Of a stretch of DNA of 64,000 bases, positions 1 through 11,800 are shown one piece after another. The stretch spans positions 82,424,705-82,488,704 of the forward strand of contig CP136067.1 in the NCBI GenBank assembly GCA_032622095.1. Direction: 5' to 3'. The DNA comes from Siphonodentalium dalli (Eukaryota; Mollusca; Scaphopoda; Gadilida; Siphonodentaliidae). Position 1 is the stretch's first letter. Every line of letters begins with the position of its first letter. The position numbers and the translations under genes were made by a program. The notes below the pieces were generated by a model. The model was given only the letters and a program-made list of their open reading frames with translations, ran no database searches and was not told the DNA's origin.

Positions 1-1680
1 CCGAATCAACGCTAATAACGCGATGTAATGTTTCGAATCAATGAATTGCCATCATAACAACACCTATGCATATATGTGCAGGAGATACTCGAGCTAGGAT
101 TCCTCTTATACCTGAGTTGAGGAATATTCGCCCAAATCCAAGATGGCGGCCAAAATAGCCACCGAAATAGAAAAATCGCCGAAAATCTATGATGTTAACA
201 TCAGTGAGCGTTATTGTCACGACAACTCCATATCTGCTTACTATTGTGAGTTGGGAACACTTAGGCGAAGAACTGTCCTTGTGCCATATCCAAATAAAGG
301 TCTCCCAAATCCAAAATGTCGCCCACAATGGCGGACAGATTTTGAAGAATTACCGAAATTCCCTCATATTCACATCGTTGAGCATTATTGTCGAGACAAT
401 TCCACCGATTCTTACAGTTGAGTTGGAAATACTGAGGTGAAGTAATTACCTTACATCTCATACAAGAAATTGTTTTCCAAATAGAAGATGGCGGCAAAAA
501 TGGCGACCAAAATTTGAAAAGATGCCTACATTCATTTACTTTCTTACGATGGGCGTTATTGTTTCGCGATTTCTACCCACCATTACATGTTGATATGGAA
601 TATTGATATGAAGTATATATTCATTTGAGGTTGGCAATTGACACTCACAGTCAAGTACATGTAGGCGGTCAAGAAATGTGGGTATATTATGCATTATGGT
701 CTTCTACGCCTTAGCAGAAAGGCATCCATCAAATGTCAGGCTTTCAACATTCGAAGCCATATACAGAAGTTTTCCGGGTACGTCAGTGAATTAGATGAGT
801 ATGTGAAATGATGAACCATATATTGAGAAGTGGATGTTTGGGAAGATCACCAGGTGTACATGTTGTTATCCCCATTAGGTCACCAAAGCTGAAAATACGC
901 AGATAGAGGCCACCACCGGCATATACATTGTTTGAACAACCGGATTAGTGGGACCTTTCTGCAAAGAAGTTTAGAAAACTGTGTTGGTGTGAGAGAGATA
1001 GATTAATCTGACGAAGAGACGGAAACTGGTCCAGATAACGATGAATGTGGCAAATCAGAATGAACTCAGGTACTGTTGTTTTGATTCTTGGAAGTCAAAC
1101 TATGACTATTCGGCGCACCTATATACGGTTACTGCCATTATGGGTGCTTAGTGGATGATGGATTTTGAAATGCCACATCACGATGATTAATTGTGGGTTT
1201 CCATTCTACCAGAAGGCTACGACTTATGAGATGGCTTATATTATGTACCGTTTTGTCCATCGAAATAATGACAAAAAGTTGAAATTAGTATGTGATAATA
1301 TCAACTTCTTTTCCATTTCTGGCCACCAGTTTGGTCGCCATCTTGACTGTGAGAATTTGCCAAACTCATTTGCGTACTTCATATACATTTTCCATATGAA
1401 CATGTAATTGTGGGCACAAATCGCGTAACAATAAGGCCCATCGTAAGAAAGTAAAGGAATGTGAGCTTGTTTTCAAATTTCGGCCGCCATTTTTGGCCAT
1501 CTTTGCCGCCATATTGGATTCTGGTATCGGATTTTTGGCAAGGGTTGTATATTAGCATAACGAATCGAGCGGAAAACAAGACCGCATGTGATATCATTTT
1601 CACTATAACCGCGATCAAAGAGACCTGGTGCATATAACAAAAATGGAGGTCATGATGGACGCCATCTTGTCTGAAGTCTC
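1..1680. repeat. Degenerate repeat blocks containing AAGATGGCGGC-like motifs
   Basis: Related blocks start near 120, 290 and 475. Each has a (C)AAGATGGCGGC-like core (near 140 and 485, a variant near 316) followed by GAGCATTATTGTCGAGACAA-like sequence. An inverted relative lies near 1375-1520, where GGCCGCCATTTTTGGCCATC and TTTGCCGCCATATTGG are seen. The core equals the YY1-type consensus, but repetition explains it as well as regulation does. No exon is recognised here; 640-1370 shows nothing further. It is probably upstream intron or intergenic sequence. Confidence 0.5.
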
Positions 1681-1704
1681 AGCGGCCACTTTTTTTCTGG
1701 TTAA

Positions 1705-2100
1705 CCACCCACCACCCCATCCCGGCACCCATAGTATCTTATGCGCCGCAGGCGCTCGTATATAGGTAGTACCCACCCACCACCCCATCCCGCCACCCAT
1801 AGTATCTTATGCGCTGCAGGCGCTCGTATATAGGTAGTACCCACCCACCACCCCATCCCGCCACCCATAGTATCTTATGCGCCGCAGGCGCTCGTATATA
1901 GGTAGTACCCACCCACCACCCCATCCCGCCACCCATAGTATCTTATGCGCCGCAGGCGCTCGTATATAGGTAGTACCCACCCACCACCCCATCCCGCCAC
2001 CCATAGTATCTTAGGCGCCGCAGGCGCTCGTATATAGGTAGTACACACCCACCACCCCATCCCGCCACCCATAGTATCTTATGCTGGTTGTATATAGGTA
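1705..2100. repeat. 68-bp tandem array, about 5.8 copies
   Basis: CCACCCACCACCCCATCCCG recurs at exact 68-bp steps (1705, 1773, 1841, 1909, 1977, 2045), each followed by CACCCATAGTATCTTATGCG and GGCGCTCGTATATAGGTAGT. Copies differ by only a few substitutions (for example TTAGGCGCC in the fifth), so the array is young or homogenised. The repetitive minus-strand open frames over it (WWVGTTYIRAPAA repeats) are a by-product of the array, not a gene. Confidence 0.95.
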
Positions 2101-2439
2101 TAGAGGAGACCTTAAGAAAGAAAATTAGTGGGATGAAGTTGAGTCCTGGTGGAGCAGAGGTAGACCAATATCTCCCGGACTAGATGCCTCAAATTTGAGC
2201 GCCATGTTTACTAAGTTAGATTTTCAAGGTCACAAGTCGAAGTCTCAAAAGCGATCGAGTTATCTCTCATACTATACATTTTGCGTTCACCATCTACACT
2301 ATTGTTGTCATTGTTTCTATTGACGCGGGACTATTGTGAAATGCCGTCTTTCAACGGGAAGGAAAATAAAATTAAATATGTGACAACCATAGTTGAATGC
2401 AATAAAAAAACAGTACTAAATAATATCTGCCATTGTAAT

Positions 2440-2545
2440 TTCGGCATCCGGAATACGAAATATACAGGTTTCGGCATCCGGCGTACTGACACTCGGCATC
2501 CGGAATACTCTATATTGACCCCGGAATACGGCGTACGAAAAGGGG
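2440..2545. repeat. Short TTCGGCATCCGG direct repeats
   Basis: TTCGGCATCCGG or CTCGGCATCCGG occurs three times within about 60 bp, with GGAATACG/GGCGTAC echoes downstream. It shares the TCGGCATCCG core with the palindrome at 15622-15780. It sits just left of the TA-flanked palindrome at 2561. Confidence 0.6.
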
Positions 2546-2560
2546 GTGGTCCCCCTCATA

Positions 2561-2781
2561 TACAGTAATGCCCTAAAGTAATCGACTCCTTAAACACAGC
2601 AGAATTATGGGTAACTTTTCAGGATTTAGTCGGGGAAATATTGCTTGTTGCCATTCATCGGAAAGCTCTTGGGGACAGCTTTCCGATGAATGGAAACAAG
2701 CCATATTTCCGACTAAATCCTGAAAAGTTACCCATAATTCTGCTGTGTTTAAGGAGTCGATTACTTTAGGGCATTACTGTA
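2561..2781. mobile_element. Full-length palindromic MITE, Tc1/mariner-like ends (family P, copy 1)
   Basis: The element is one long inverted repeat. The left arm begins TACAGTAATGCCCTAAAGTA and the right arm ends with its complement, TTAGGGCATTACTGTA. The two about 100-bp arms are separated by a few bases near 2670. CAGT...ACTG ends flanked by TA fit the TA target duplication of Tc1/mariner elements. It encodes no protein. Confidence 0.88.
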
Positions 2782-3260
2782 TTATGATAGTACGTATGCA
2801 TACATAATGCGCTAGTTAAATTGACACCATTCACTAGTGAAATTATCGTTTATAATCACTCGAGAAATCAAGGTAAATCACACATAGGAATGTAATAAAA
2901 CTATAAAGCATTATATTTATTGGTCGTAATGTCTTTCAGTAATCAACACAGAGGAAATTCTACTATCTATTCGTGTAAACTATGGGACTGTTAACTCGAT
3001 TTCGGACAAACTGCTATGGCTAGATGATTTAGTAATATGTTTTAACCCTTCATAATGTGTACAGTTTACTTAATAATAATTCTCATTTGTTCATATTCAG
3101 CTATGTTAAAGATGCTCTATCTCTTAGAGACACCACTTTGGCCCAACAACAATAACAATATTTCTAAAAAACATTGCTTAGGAGGTCCAGTTGCATTATT
3201 CTGCCCATTATTCACAAAAGAAATATCTGATGTTACAGATATTTCACTTAAAACCATACC

Positions 3261-3350
3261 ATGATGAGAGCTTCCTGAATTTTTGTGAAAACCCTGTGCC
3301 AGTGCATTCTCTTTATATATGCAAGTCTCCCACAGGATCTTTAATGCTGC
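3261..3350. mobile_element. Fragment of TTAA-type hairpin MITE (family S)
   Basis: GAGCTTCCTGAATTTTTGTG, GTGCCAGTGCATTCTCTTTA and GATCTTTAATGCTGCACC match parts of the full elements at 12953 and 40496. Only one arm remains and the TTAA ends are lost. Confidence 0.65.
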
Positions 3351-3625
3351 ACCAAAAATCTCAAGCAAATCTACCATACCACTCCATAGAAAACATCATT
3401 TGAACTACGCTCAATTGTAAATATTTACTTCTCGATTCGGGGCGCAACTATCGTTGATAAAGTAATGCAAACGATTTCACTATGGAGAGTCACTGAATTT
3501 AATTAACATATAATATGACAGTGTATGTTGTCAGTTTGGATTTAATATTTGTATAAATAACTACTTTGAGCAATATTATCATCCATTTCTAATTGTCACC
3601 CTACCGGAGTGTTTCACATCACTTT
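3350..3625 (-). repeat. Dispersed repeat R3, inverted copy
   Basis: This is the reverse complement of sequence at 9858-10191 and 19966-20335. Shared runs include CCATAGAAAACATC, CAATTGTAAATATTTAC and CACCCTACCGGAGTGTTTCA. Its outer edge reads, on the minus strand, TTAAAGTGATGTGAAA, which is also the edge of the other copies. Confidence 0.75.
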
Positions 3626-3959
3626 AATGATAAACATAAACAAAATCTTTGTTATAATTTTGGTGTTTATTTTTTTTGCCCAGAAATGAATTTGCACCTA
3701 ACACATGCCCCTGCTCCTGTCTTTATCTCAGTTCCATTGGCTCCCACACATGAATGCCCTCCACAGATTGTATGTGTAACCCACCAGGTCTGCTCCACAT
3801 CAATTAAGATGAAGATCTCATGCATTTATCTTAATGACCCAGCCAAGGACTTTTACACCAAACAGATGCCTCCTGTCTCAATTTATCTCAGCAGGCAGGC
3901 TCCTTGTTTTAAAATGAAAACACAAAATTTTAGATAACAAGATACAATTATGTGTGGTA

Positions 3960-5131
3960 ACATAAACCCTTTCCTTACTAAAACACTCTTGACAAATAGT
4001 TCCCTTAGGAAATCTTCAGATAATAATTTCGACAAACCAGGAATATTTCCCTCAAATTAATAGAAATCCTATTGCACTTGTATTTTATGTTGGTCTGTCT
4101 GTCCGCTGCTTATATTTCCTGAACACACCTCCAGATGAATAACAGACCATGCATTCCAATGTAATCGTTTATAACTGGAATGAGAATCCATTTAGTACAG
4201 AAAGGGTTATTCTTTCATTCAGTTATAAAGATTATATCAGAATTGTCTATTTTTATTGACCTTGGCCTTGTATTAAAGGCAGTGCATTCAACACGATACC
4301 AACCGATGATACAACTGCAAGAAGATTACCATTCATAAACCTTTCTATACTGAAGCATCATTGATAAGTAGTTATCCCATTGTAAAATGTATAATAAGTT
4401 CACAAAACGACCTTACAGTAATGCCTAAATAATCGACTCCTTAACAATATCACTTTCAAAATGAGAATGCAGTTAGAAAACTGAAGAGTATTTCAGTAAT
4501 GCCCTAAATAATCGACTCCTTAACCACAGCATAATTATGGGTAATTTTTCAGGATTTAGTCGGAAATATGGCTTGTTGCCATTCATCGGAAAGCTCTCAC
4601 TGAGAGCTTTCCAATGAATGGCAACAAGCCATATTTACGACTAAATCCTGAAAAATTACCCATAATTCTGCTGTGGTTAAGGAGTCGATTAATTAGGGCA
4701 TTACTGTAGTTCTTTTGTTGAACATTATTAATTTCCCTCAATAAATAGGACTCCTTCTGCATTACTTGTTACTGAAAACACAAGCTTTGATAACAAGGTA
4801 GGTTTATTTTGGGAAGCTATTATTCATTTGAATGGGCATTTCAATAACACAACCAGTGCCACAAGTGCATGTCTATACTAAATACTGATCATTGACGAGT
4901 AGTTCCCTTATATTAGGAGATATTAAAGTTCAACTAATGGCCATATATTTGTTTATTGAACTAGATATTATCTGAACATTTCCCACTAAAGAATATGAAT
5001 TCTTCTGCACCTGTATTATCTTTTCGTATGCTTAAATGACATGAACATCCCTCCCAGTGAATAATAGGCCATTCCAGTGTAAAATATTATAACTTGGTGG
5101 GGTAATCCATTCAGTAAATGAAGGGGTTAAT
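3960..5131. mobile_element. Cluster of family-T TTAA MITEs around a palindrome
   Basis: Two degenerate copies (about 3962-4206 and 4870-5131) begin or end with (T)TAACCCTTTCNTTACTAAA-like sequence. They contain the internal block seen at 39926-40220 (GAATAATAGACCATTCCA-like, TTCAGATAATAAGTTC-like). A third partial copy follows at about 5220-5440. A short 5' stub of palindrome family P lies at 4414-4445. Confidence 0.6.
4494..4708. mobile_element. Full-length palindromic MITE (family P, copy 2)
   Basis: Same long palindrome as at 2561: CAGTAATGCCCTAAATAATC at the left and TTAGGGCATTACTGTA at the right, with the centre at CTCTCACTGAGAGCTTTCC. The right TA is intact; the left flank is TT, so the target duplication has decayed on one side. 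Confidence 0.88.
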
Positions 5132-5461
5132 GTGTTGGGAGTTGTTAGAAAGGATCAACAAGAGACCCATTCCTATAGACCAACTCTCTAAATGAATCTA
5201 CATTTTTATAATTGAATTGGAGAATCAATTTAGTTAACCCTTCTATACTAAATGGATTCTCCCTTTCAGTTATAAAAGTACATGCTGGAATGGTCTATAT
5301 TGGAGGGGTGATCATGAAAAATAAGCAGACGACAAACAGATGAAAAAATAATAAAAATGTAGAAGGATTTCTAGTAATTGGTATTAAATGTTCAGATAAT
5401 AAGTTCAACTAATGACCTGTGGTCTCATTAAGATCAGAGTAACAAGTTCCTCATTCCATAA

Positions 5462-5677
5462 TACAGTAATGCCCTAAATAATTGACTCCGTAACCACATC
5501 AGAATTATGGGTAACTTTTCAGGATTTAGTCGGAAATATGGCTTATTGCCATCATCAGAAAGCTCTCACTGACAGCTTTCCGATGAATGACAACAAGCCA
5601 TATTTCCAACTAAATCCTGCAAAGTTACCCATAATTCTGCTGTGGTTAAGGAGTTGATTATTTAGGGCATTACTGTA
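5462..5677. mobile_element. Full-length palindromic MITE (family P, copy 3)
   Basis: The palindrome has TA on both sides (TACAGTAATGCCC ... GGGCATTACTGTA) and a few arm mismatches. It ends 98 bp before the first visible myosin exon. Confidence 0.88.
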
Positions 5678-5775
5678 TTTAGAAGGGATTATAAGTTGTT
5701 TTATTTCAGCTATGATTCAATTTATTTGACATGAACATGGCAATACACTAACCCGAAGATCATATATCGCTTCAG

Positions 5776-5870
5776 ATATGCAATCGCAGACGATGCTTAT
5801 CGGTCGATGCGAGACCGCAACTTGGATCAATGTATCATCATATCTGGGGAGAGCGGCTCTGGAAAAACAG
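5776..5870 (+). CDS. MYO1B: Myosin exon 1 (visible): P-loop exon
   Basis: The exon starts after CGCTTCAG, where one base completes an Ile codon, and continues [18 protein letters not shown] and then [12 protein letters not shown]. It ends ACA G|GTTTG. The P-loop has Ser where most class I myosins have Ala (GESGAGKT). The preceding exon (expected to end in a PHI-like motif) was not found in 1-5775. Confidence 0.95.
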
Positions 5871-8800
5871 GTTTGAATATTCATCCAGCCTATTTAGTGG
5901 TGCCGAATATTACTGCTGTCTCCTGCAGTTATCCCAGGAGAGTATCATTGCTAAAAATCAATGCAAAAATCACATAAATCACACAATAAAGCGAACATAG
6001 GAAAAGCTTTGCTTTTAACCCTTTACCCAACAGAAGGGCCCTGTGCCAATGCATTCTCTTATATATGCGAGTCGACCATAGGTCGCCTCGCATATATAAG
6101 AGAATGCATTGGCTTAACACATTAAAAATTATAAAATTGTTAAAGATTGTAAGAAAAAATGGTAAAAAGTGTTAAAAAAAGATTTTTTTTAGGCCAATGC
6201 ATTCTCTTATATATGCGAGGCGACCTATGGTCGACTCGCATATATAAGAGAATGCATTGGCACAGGGTATAACTGTAACTATCACAATGTGGTCAAGGAG
6301 CCGGTTCCAATGATATCCATATGTGTATGGTTCTATTGAGACAGACCGAAGATATTTTAGGCTGTTGAAGCTTTATTTGGCCTTTTTGGCCGGTTTGTTG
6401 GGTAAAGGGTTAACTTTATTACTCCCCAAACCAAGTGGCCTCTCTTGTAGCCAAAAGTCAGACTGTTATAGATATCTCATTTATTCTGCAAATCAAAGAT
6501 ATACACAGAACTACACTTGTGTGTTCTTGATAATCACATTATGGCATGAGTGTGTTGTTGTACAGCGATGGGTCAATTACTTACCCAAAGTAATTAATTA
6601 CAATTACTTTTAAAACCCTAAATTACAATTAGTTTCAAACAGAAAGTAATTAATTACAATTACTTTATGAAGTAATTAATTACTTTTCAATTACTTTTGT
6701 ATGACTTTCAAAATTATTTCATGTGACATTGTGCACAGTCTTTTAATACAAAATATGGATACTGAGCACATATCAGAACTTGGTAGTTAAAGCCCCGGTT
6801 CCATATCCCCGATTTTCCACCCCGAATGTTCCCGAATGACTCCCGAATCATAATTTTGCAAAAATCGTGGAGTAAGTTCGGGACGAGTCGGGACAGTGAA
6901 TTTTTACCCACGAACATGATCGGGGATATCGGTGCTATCGGGGTCGATTCGGGACGATTCTGGACTTGCTCCCGACAGTTTTGAAATATTCGGGATTCGG
7001 GATTCTGGATTAGTCGGCGGTATTCGTTAGGTTATTCCCGAATTCGCCATGTGTGGCTGCTTTTATACTGAGATCCGATGTATCTGCAAAATTCGGCATC
7101 GATTCGGGATGTTCGGCAGCAATTGAATACCAATTCGGTATTTATTCGGCATCAATTCGGTACCAGTTCGGCATTGATTCGGGGTATTCGGCAAAAACTC
7201 GGTGTAAGTTGGTAGTAATCTGGGCAATTCGGCAGCTACTCGCACGAAATTTCGGTATCAGTTCGGGATAATTCTTTATCATTCGGGAAGAAATTCGGAA
7301 GCATTCTGGAATACTCGGCAATGTTCGGGACGATTAAATTTTGTCATCAGTTCGGCAGCTTTTGGAATAAAACTCGTCCAGAATTCTCTCGAATGCTGCC
7401 GATTTGGTCTGGTACCGAATTGGTGCCGAATATACTAATTCGGGACAGAAAATCGGGAATATGGAACCGGGGCTTAAAGGTACTCAATCCGATCAGATGG
7501 TCCCCATATCATCAAGTTACAACAACAACAACATTTCTTCAAAATACGCTTTTGTCATCAGAATTGATTAATTAAAACAAAATAATGCTAACCGCTGTCA
7601 ACTATGGTATAAAATTTCCCAAAACGTGTTATCAACATGTTGTTAAATGAAATATGGCCGTATTATCACTTGAGTATTACAAAATTTTACCACTTGATTT
7701 TAGAGTTATCCATCTTCATCTGCAATTTTGTCTTGAGACCATCGATTTGATGACTCTATTCTGGGCAACAAATAATTACATAATTTGAGAAATAACAAAT
7801 TTCAAAAATCGATATCTGATCCCTCTGAGCTTTGATGGGTGGGTTCCTCGACTATATTCAAATATTTGTTACCTTCGAAGTCAAAGAAATAGTAATTTGG
7901 GAGAGTTACTTTAGTATTATGCATCTTTAACTATATAATCAGCGAAAACTAAAAATAAATGAAGGGTAAAAATCCCAAAATAAAAAAAATAGAAACAAAA
8001 CTAAAAACAAAAGCAATACTCTGCCATTATGGACCAGATAACTTGTGTGGGTGAATTCATTTTTCAAAAGATACAGTAATGGACGAGTACAAGAAAACAC
8101 ATACTGTACACAACATTGTATAAGGACATTTTTATTATCCATCTGTATGTTTATCCAAATTTTGGGAATAAAACTTTTGTGGTTATGTTTGGTATTTGTC
8201 GGCACTTGATTCTCTATAAAAGCCTGTATTTGATCATAAGAAAGCATGATTTGGAAGATTAAACACGGAAGTGAAAAAAAAACTCAATTCGCAAGTGAAA
8301 CGTCTGCTAAATCCACCACAGTACCGGTATTGCTTGCGCATCACAATTTCACCTATTCATTTGGCAATCGAGTTACTTCGTGACATCACAGAGTCCTGAT
8401 AAAACAGTCATATTGGACTCGATTGAGTCCAATATGACTTTCGGGAGTCCAGTATGACTTTTTATCATGTGACAGCTTTTGCCCAATCAGAAAAAGTTTT
8501 AGTTAAGGGATGGATAATAAATCTTTTTACAATACATTTCCTTTTAGGTCCAAAGTTATAACTTAGATATTTGCATGACCGACATGCATGATCTTGGACA
8601 TGAAACTTCTTGAGCCATGCTCGGTTGTTATACATTGTTGATAGCCTATGGTAGGTCTTAGTGTTTGTTTGTGATAGTTAATAGATTAAGGGAATGGAGA
8701 TATTCTAAGTGACAGCACTTGTGCCCCATTCTGTAATTCCCTTTATATTTGTCTTGGTATTTCTTTTTTTGACTCTGTATCTGTCCATAATTCCCCTAAA

Positions 8801-11800
8801 GTTTCATAATAAATTTACCAAGTAGGTACCACAGGGGCATGTCATTAATAAATTGAGTAAAAAATATAAATAAAAACTTAAAAGCTTTAGTTGGGAGCCA
8901 TTGTTTTTTTTCTGAAATTAGTTTTTTTTTTAAACATGGCCGCTAGCAGCTATCTTACTAATTTCAAATTTTAGTCCATGGACACACCCTGCAACTCACA
9001 TTTATTGCGATTTGTTTTGAAAATTTACAGGCATGTCTCGAATCACCTCAAGATGGGAGCTATCAAATTTGGCAGCCATCCTGTATTTTACTCTTTGTAT
9101 GGCTAAATACTTTGGCACACTCTACAGACCACCACCCTCATCCGATCATCACCAAACTTGCTATGGACCTTCAGGTGACCTCCAGATGGGAGGCATCTAT
9201 TTTTTCCGAAATATGTAAAAAAAACACATCTATTTCAAATATGAACCCTGCAGCCCGCATTTATTGGAGAATTGTTTTGAAAATTTACAGGCATGTTTCA
9301 AATCTCCCATCATGAAAGGGTTAAAATGAATTGGCTTATTTCTACAATTATAGGCAGCCAAGTCTAAAATAAACCACACCTTTTTTATTTTCTCGCTTTT
9401 CAGAGGCCAGCAAAATTATTATGCAATATGTTGCTGCAGTATCAGGAAAAGGTCAAGATATTGACAGAGTCAAAGAACAATTGCTGCAGTCAAACCCAGT
9501 GCTTGAAGGTAAAAGTTACTACAGTAAAACCGAACCGAACCTTCCTATAAACCAAATTTCTCCCCATATTGAACGAACTGCATAGTCCCAAAATCAACCT
9601 CACTATGAATTACCTCTGTAAATCCTCCGAAAGGAATTTTGCATCCATAAGCAACTGGAGCACATGCAGTTTGACATTCCCATGCATGTCAGATGAGTGG
9701 TTGCATACCATTGTCTGATATACTGACCTGTATATAAAACAATCATCTTTTCTTTGAATATTGCTTTTAGCCTAACAATAACAAAAGAAACCTGATTAGA
9801 TATCGAGATATTCGTTTTGCACCTTTAGTGGACAATTACAAATTCAGTTTTAAATGTTAAAGTGATGTGAAATGGACAATAATCTTGCTCAAAGTAGTTA
9901 ATGTTACGAATATTAATCCAAATTTTCAACACATTTTTATATATTAATTAAATGCAATGAGTCTCGATGGCCAAATCATTCGTGCTAGTTTGTCCCGAAT
10001 CGAGATGTAAATATTTACAATTGAGCCTAGTTCAGACAATGTTTTCTATGGAGTGGTACGGTCGATTTCTTTGAGATTTTTGGAGATGCTAGTAGAATGC
10101 TACATTCACCCAATTGGCATAGCGTCTCAGTTCTAACGCTCCGAACAAGTCCATTGTTGGCAGTTTGTTTTTACATCACTTGATAAACTATATTTGTGAT
10201 AAAACTTTCACAGGCACTGTCAGCGTAAACACTGTTCTCTATAAATCCAGTGTGGTACATTTGTCATCAAAATATTTTTATCCTTAATGATTGAACCATT
10301 ACACAGATGTTGCACACAGCATCAAATTCAGAGAAGAAATTTAAGTTCATAAAACAATCTACAATTATTACAAATAATATTTACCATTGTGTTGATTAAT
10401 ATTAAAGTTGAAATTATTAATAATGTAGTATTTGCTACTTTGTAATGGTTGTTTCATGTTTGGTGGTGGCATGATTTTTCTATAAACTAAACACCTCTCT
10501 AAACTGAACAGAAAGCTGTTTCGGTTTGGCGAGGTTTTACTGTACCTATATCAGCAGGCCTCAAAATATGGTGTTGGTCATATGCAGAATGAGGTGCCCA
10601 GCAGGTGAATTTAGTGACACTTCCTCTCACAGCAGGCTGGTGCCACCAAATTCATCCTCTGGCGACCTCATTCTGCATGGCCTCATTTGCGGACCTAGAT
10701 TTAAGTTCCCAGATGGTGATGTGCACCCATTGGGTACCTCGAGTATGCATTGTGTCATCTGCCAATTTGGGGATATAGAGCAGCTACACTGAAAAAAAAA
10801 ATAAAAAATTCTACAGACATTTCTACAGAAAATTAACAAATTGTCAATTCAATAGAAATTAGATACTTTCCAGAGAAGATGAGGCGTAAGCAGAATGAGG
10901 TCCCTAGAGGGTGAATTTGGTGCTGCTAGCCCGCTATGGGCTGGGGGTAGCATCACTAAATTCACCCTCTGGGGACCTCATTATGCAAATGTCCAGCACC
11001 ATATTTTGAGGCCTGTATTCAGTCTCAGTATATTCCATCTGGTATCTGCAATAATGAGCATCTCATTTCATTACCCGATGTAAATCTTTGGCCAATCATG
11101 TGTATGTTTAACTTTATGGGTATTAATATTTCTTCTTGTGAGATCACCAGGTCCAGAATATTGAATATATTTGTGGTAATCTTCAAGTCTTCACAAACAT
11201 CTACAAATTTTTATAAACATTTATCTCAGGAAAGTAAGAACTAAGATTTTACAATGTATTAAATTAAATCTATAATTTTTCAGCATTTGGAAATGCAAAA
11301 ACCACTAGGAATGACAATTCTTCCAGATTTGTAAGTATATTATTATATTATCCCATTCAGCTCACAGTATTTGTGTTGTTGGCATTTCTGTGTGTTCACT
11401 GTACACCATATGCAAAAGTTAAAATAAAATAAATGATGACCAAAACAGTTTCTTTCCTGTATCTGAATTCAGTTTTTACATATTTAAGTTAATACAAGAA
11501 TTATTCCTTGAGTGGCTACAAGAAAGACTGATTATACCCAATCAGCTTGCTGAAAGTGTAACATTGGTATTAACTATTCTATGGCTGGAGCTTCCTGAAT
11601 TTTTTGAGAAAACCCTGTGCCAATGCATTCTCTTCATGGGAGACTGGCATATATAAGAGAATGCCTGGAACAGGATATTATAATTTGAACCAGTGCAGCT
11701 CCCATCATGAAAGGGTTAACTTGTAGAATCTGTCAAGTCAATTCCCACAGTCACTTGAAAATCATAGGTTTTCTATTGATTATGAGCATTGATACAGCCA

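Noticed and set aside
1615-2072. Series of similar minus-strand ORFs with WWVGTTYIRAPAA repeats
   Set aside because: They are frame shadows of the 68-bp tandem array, with no start context or domain.
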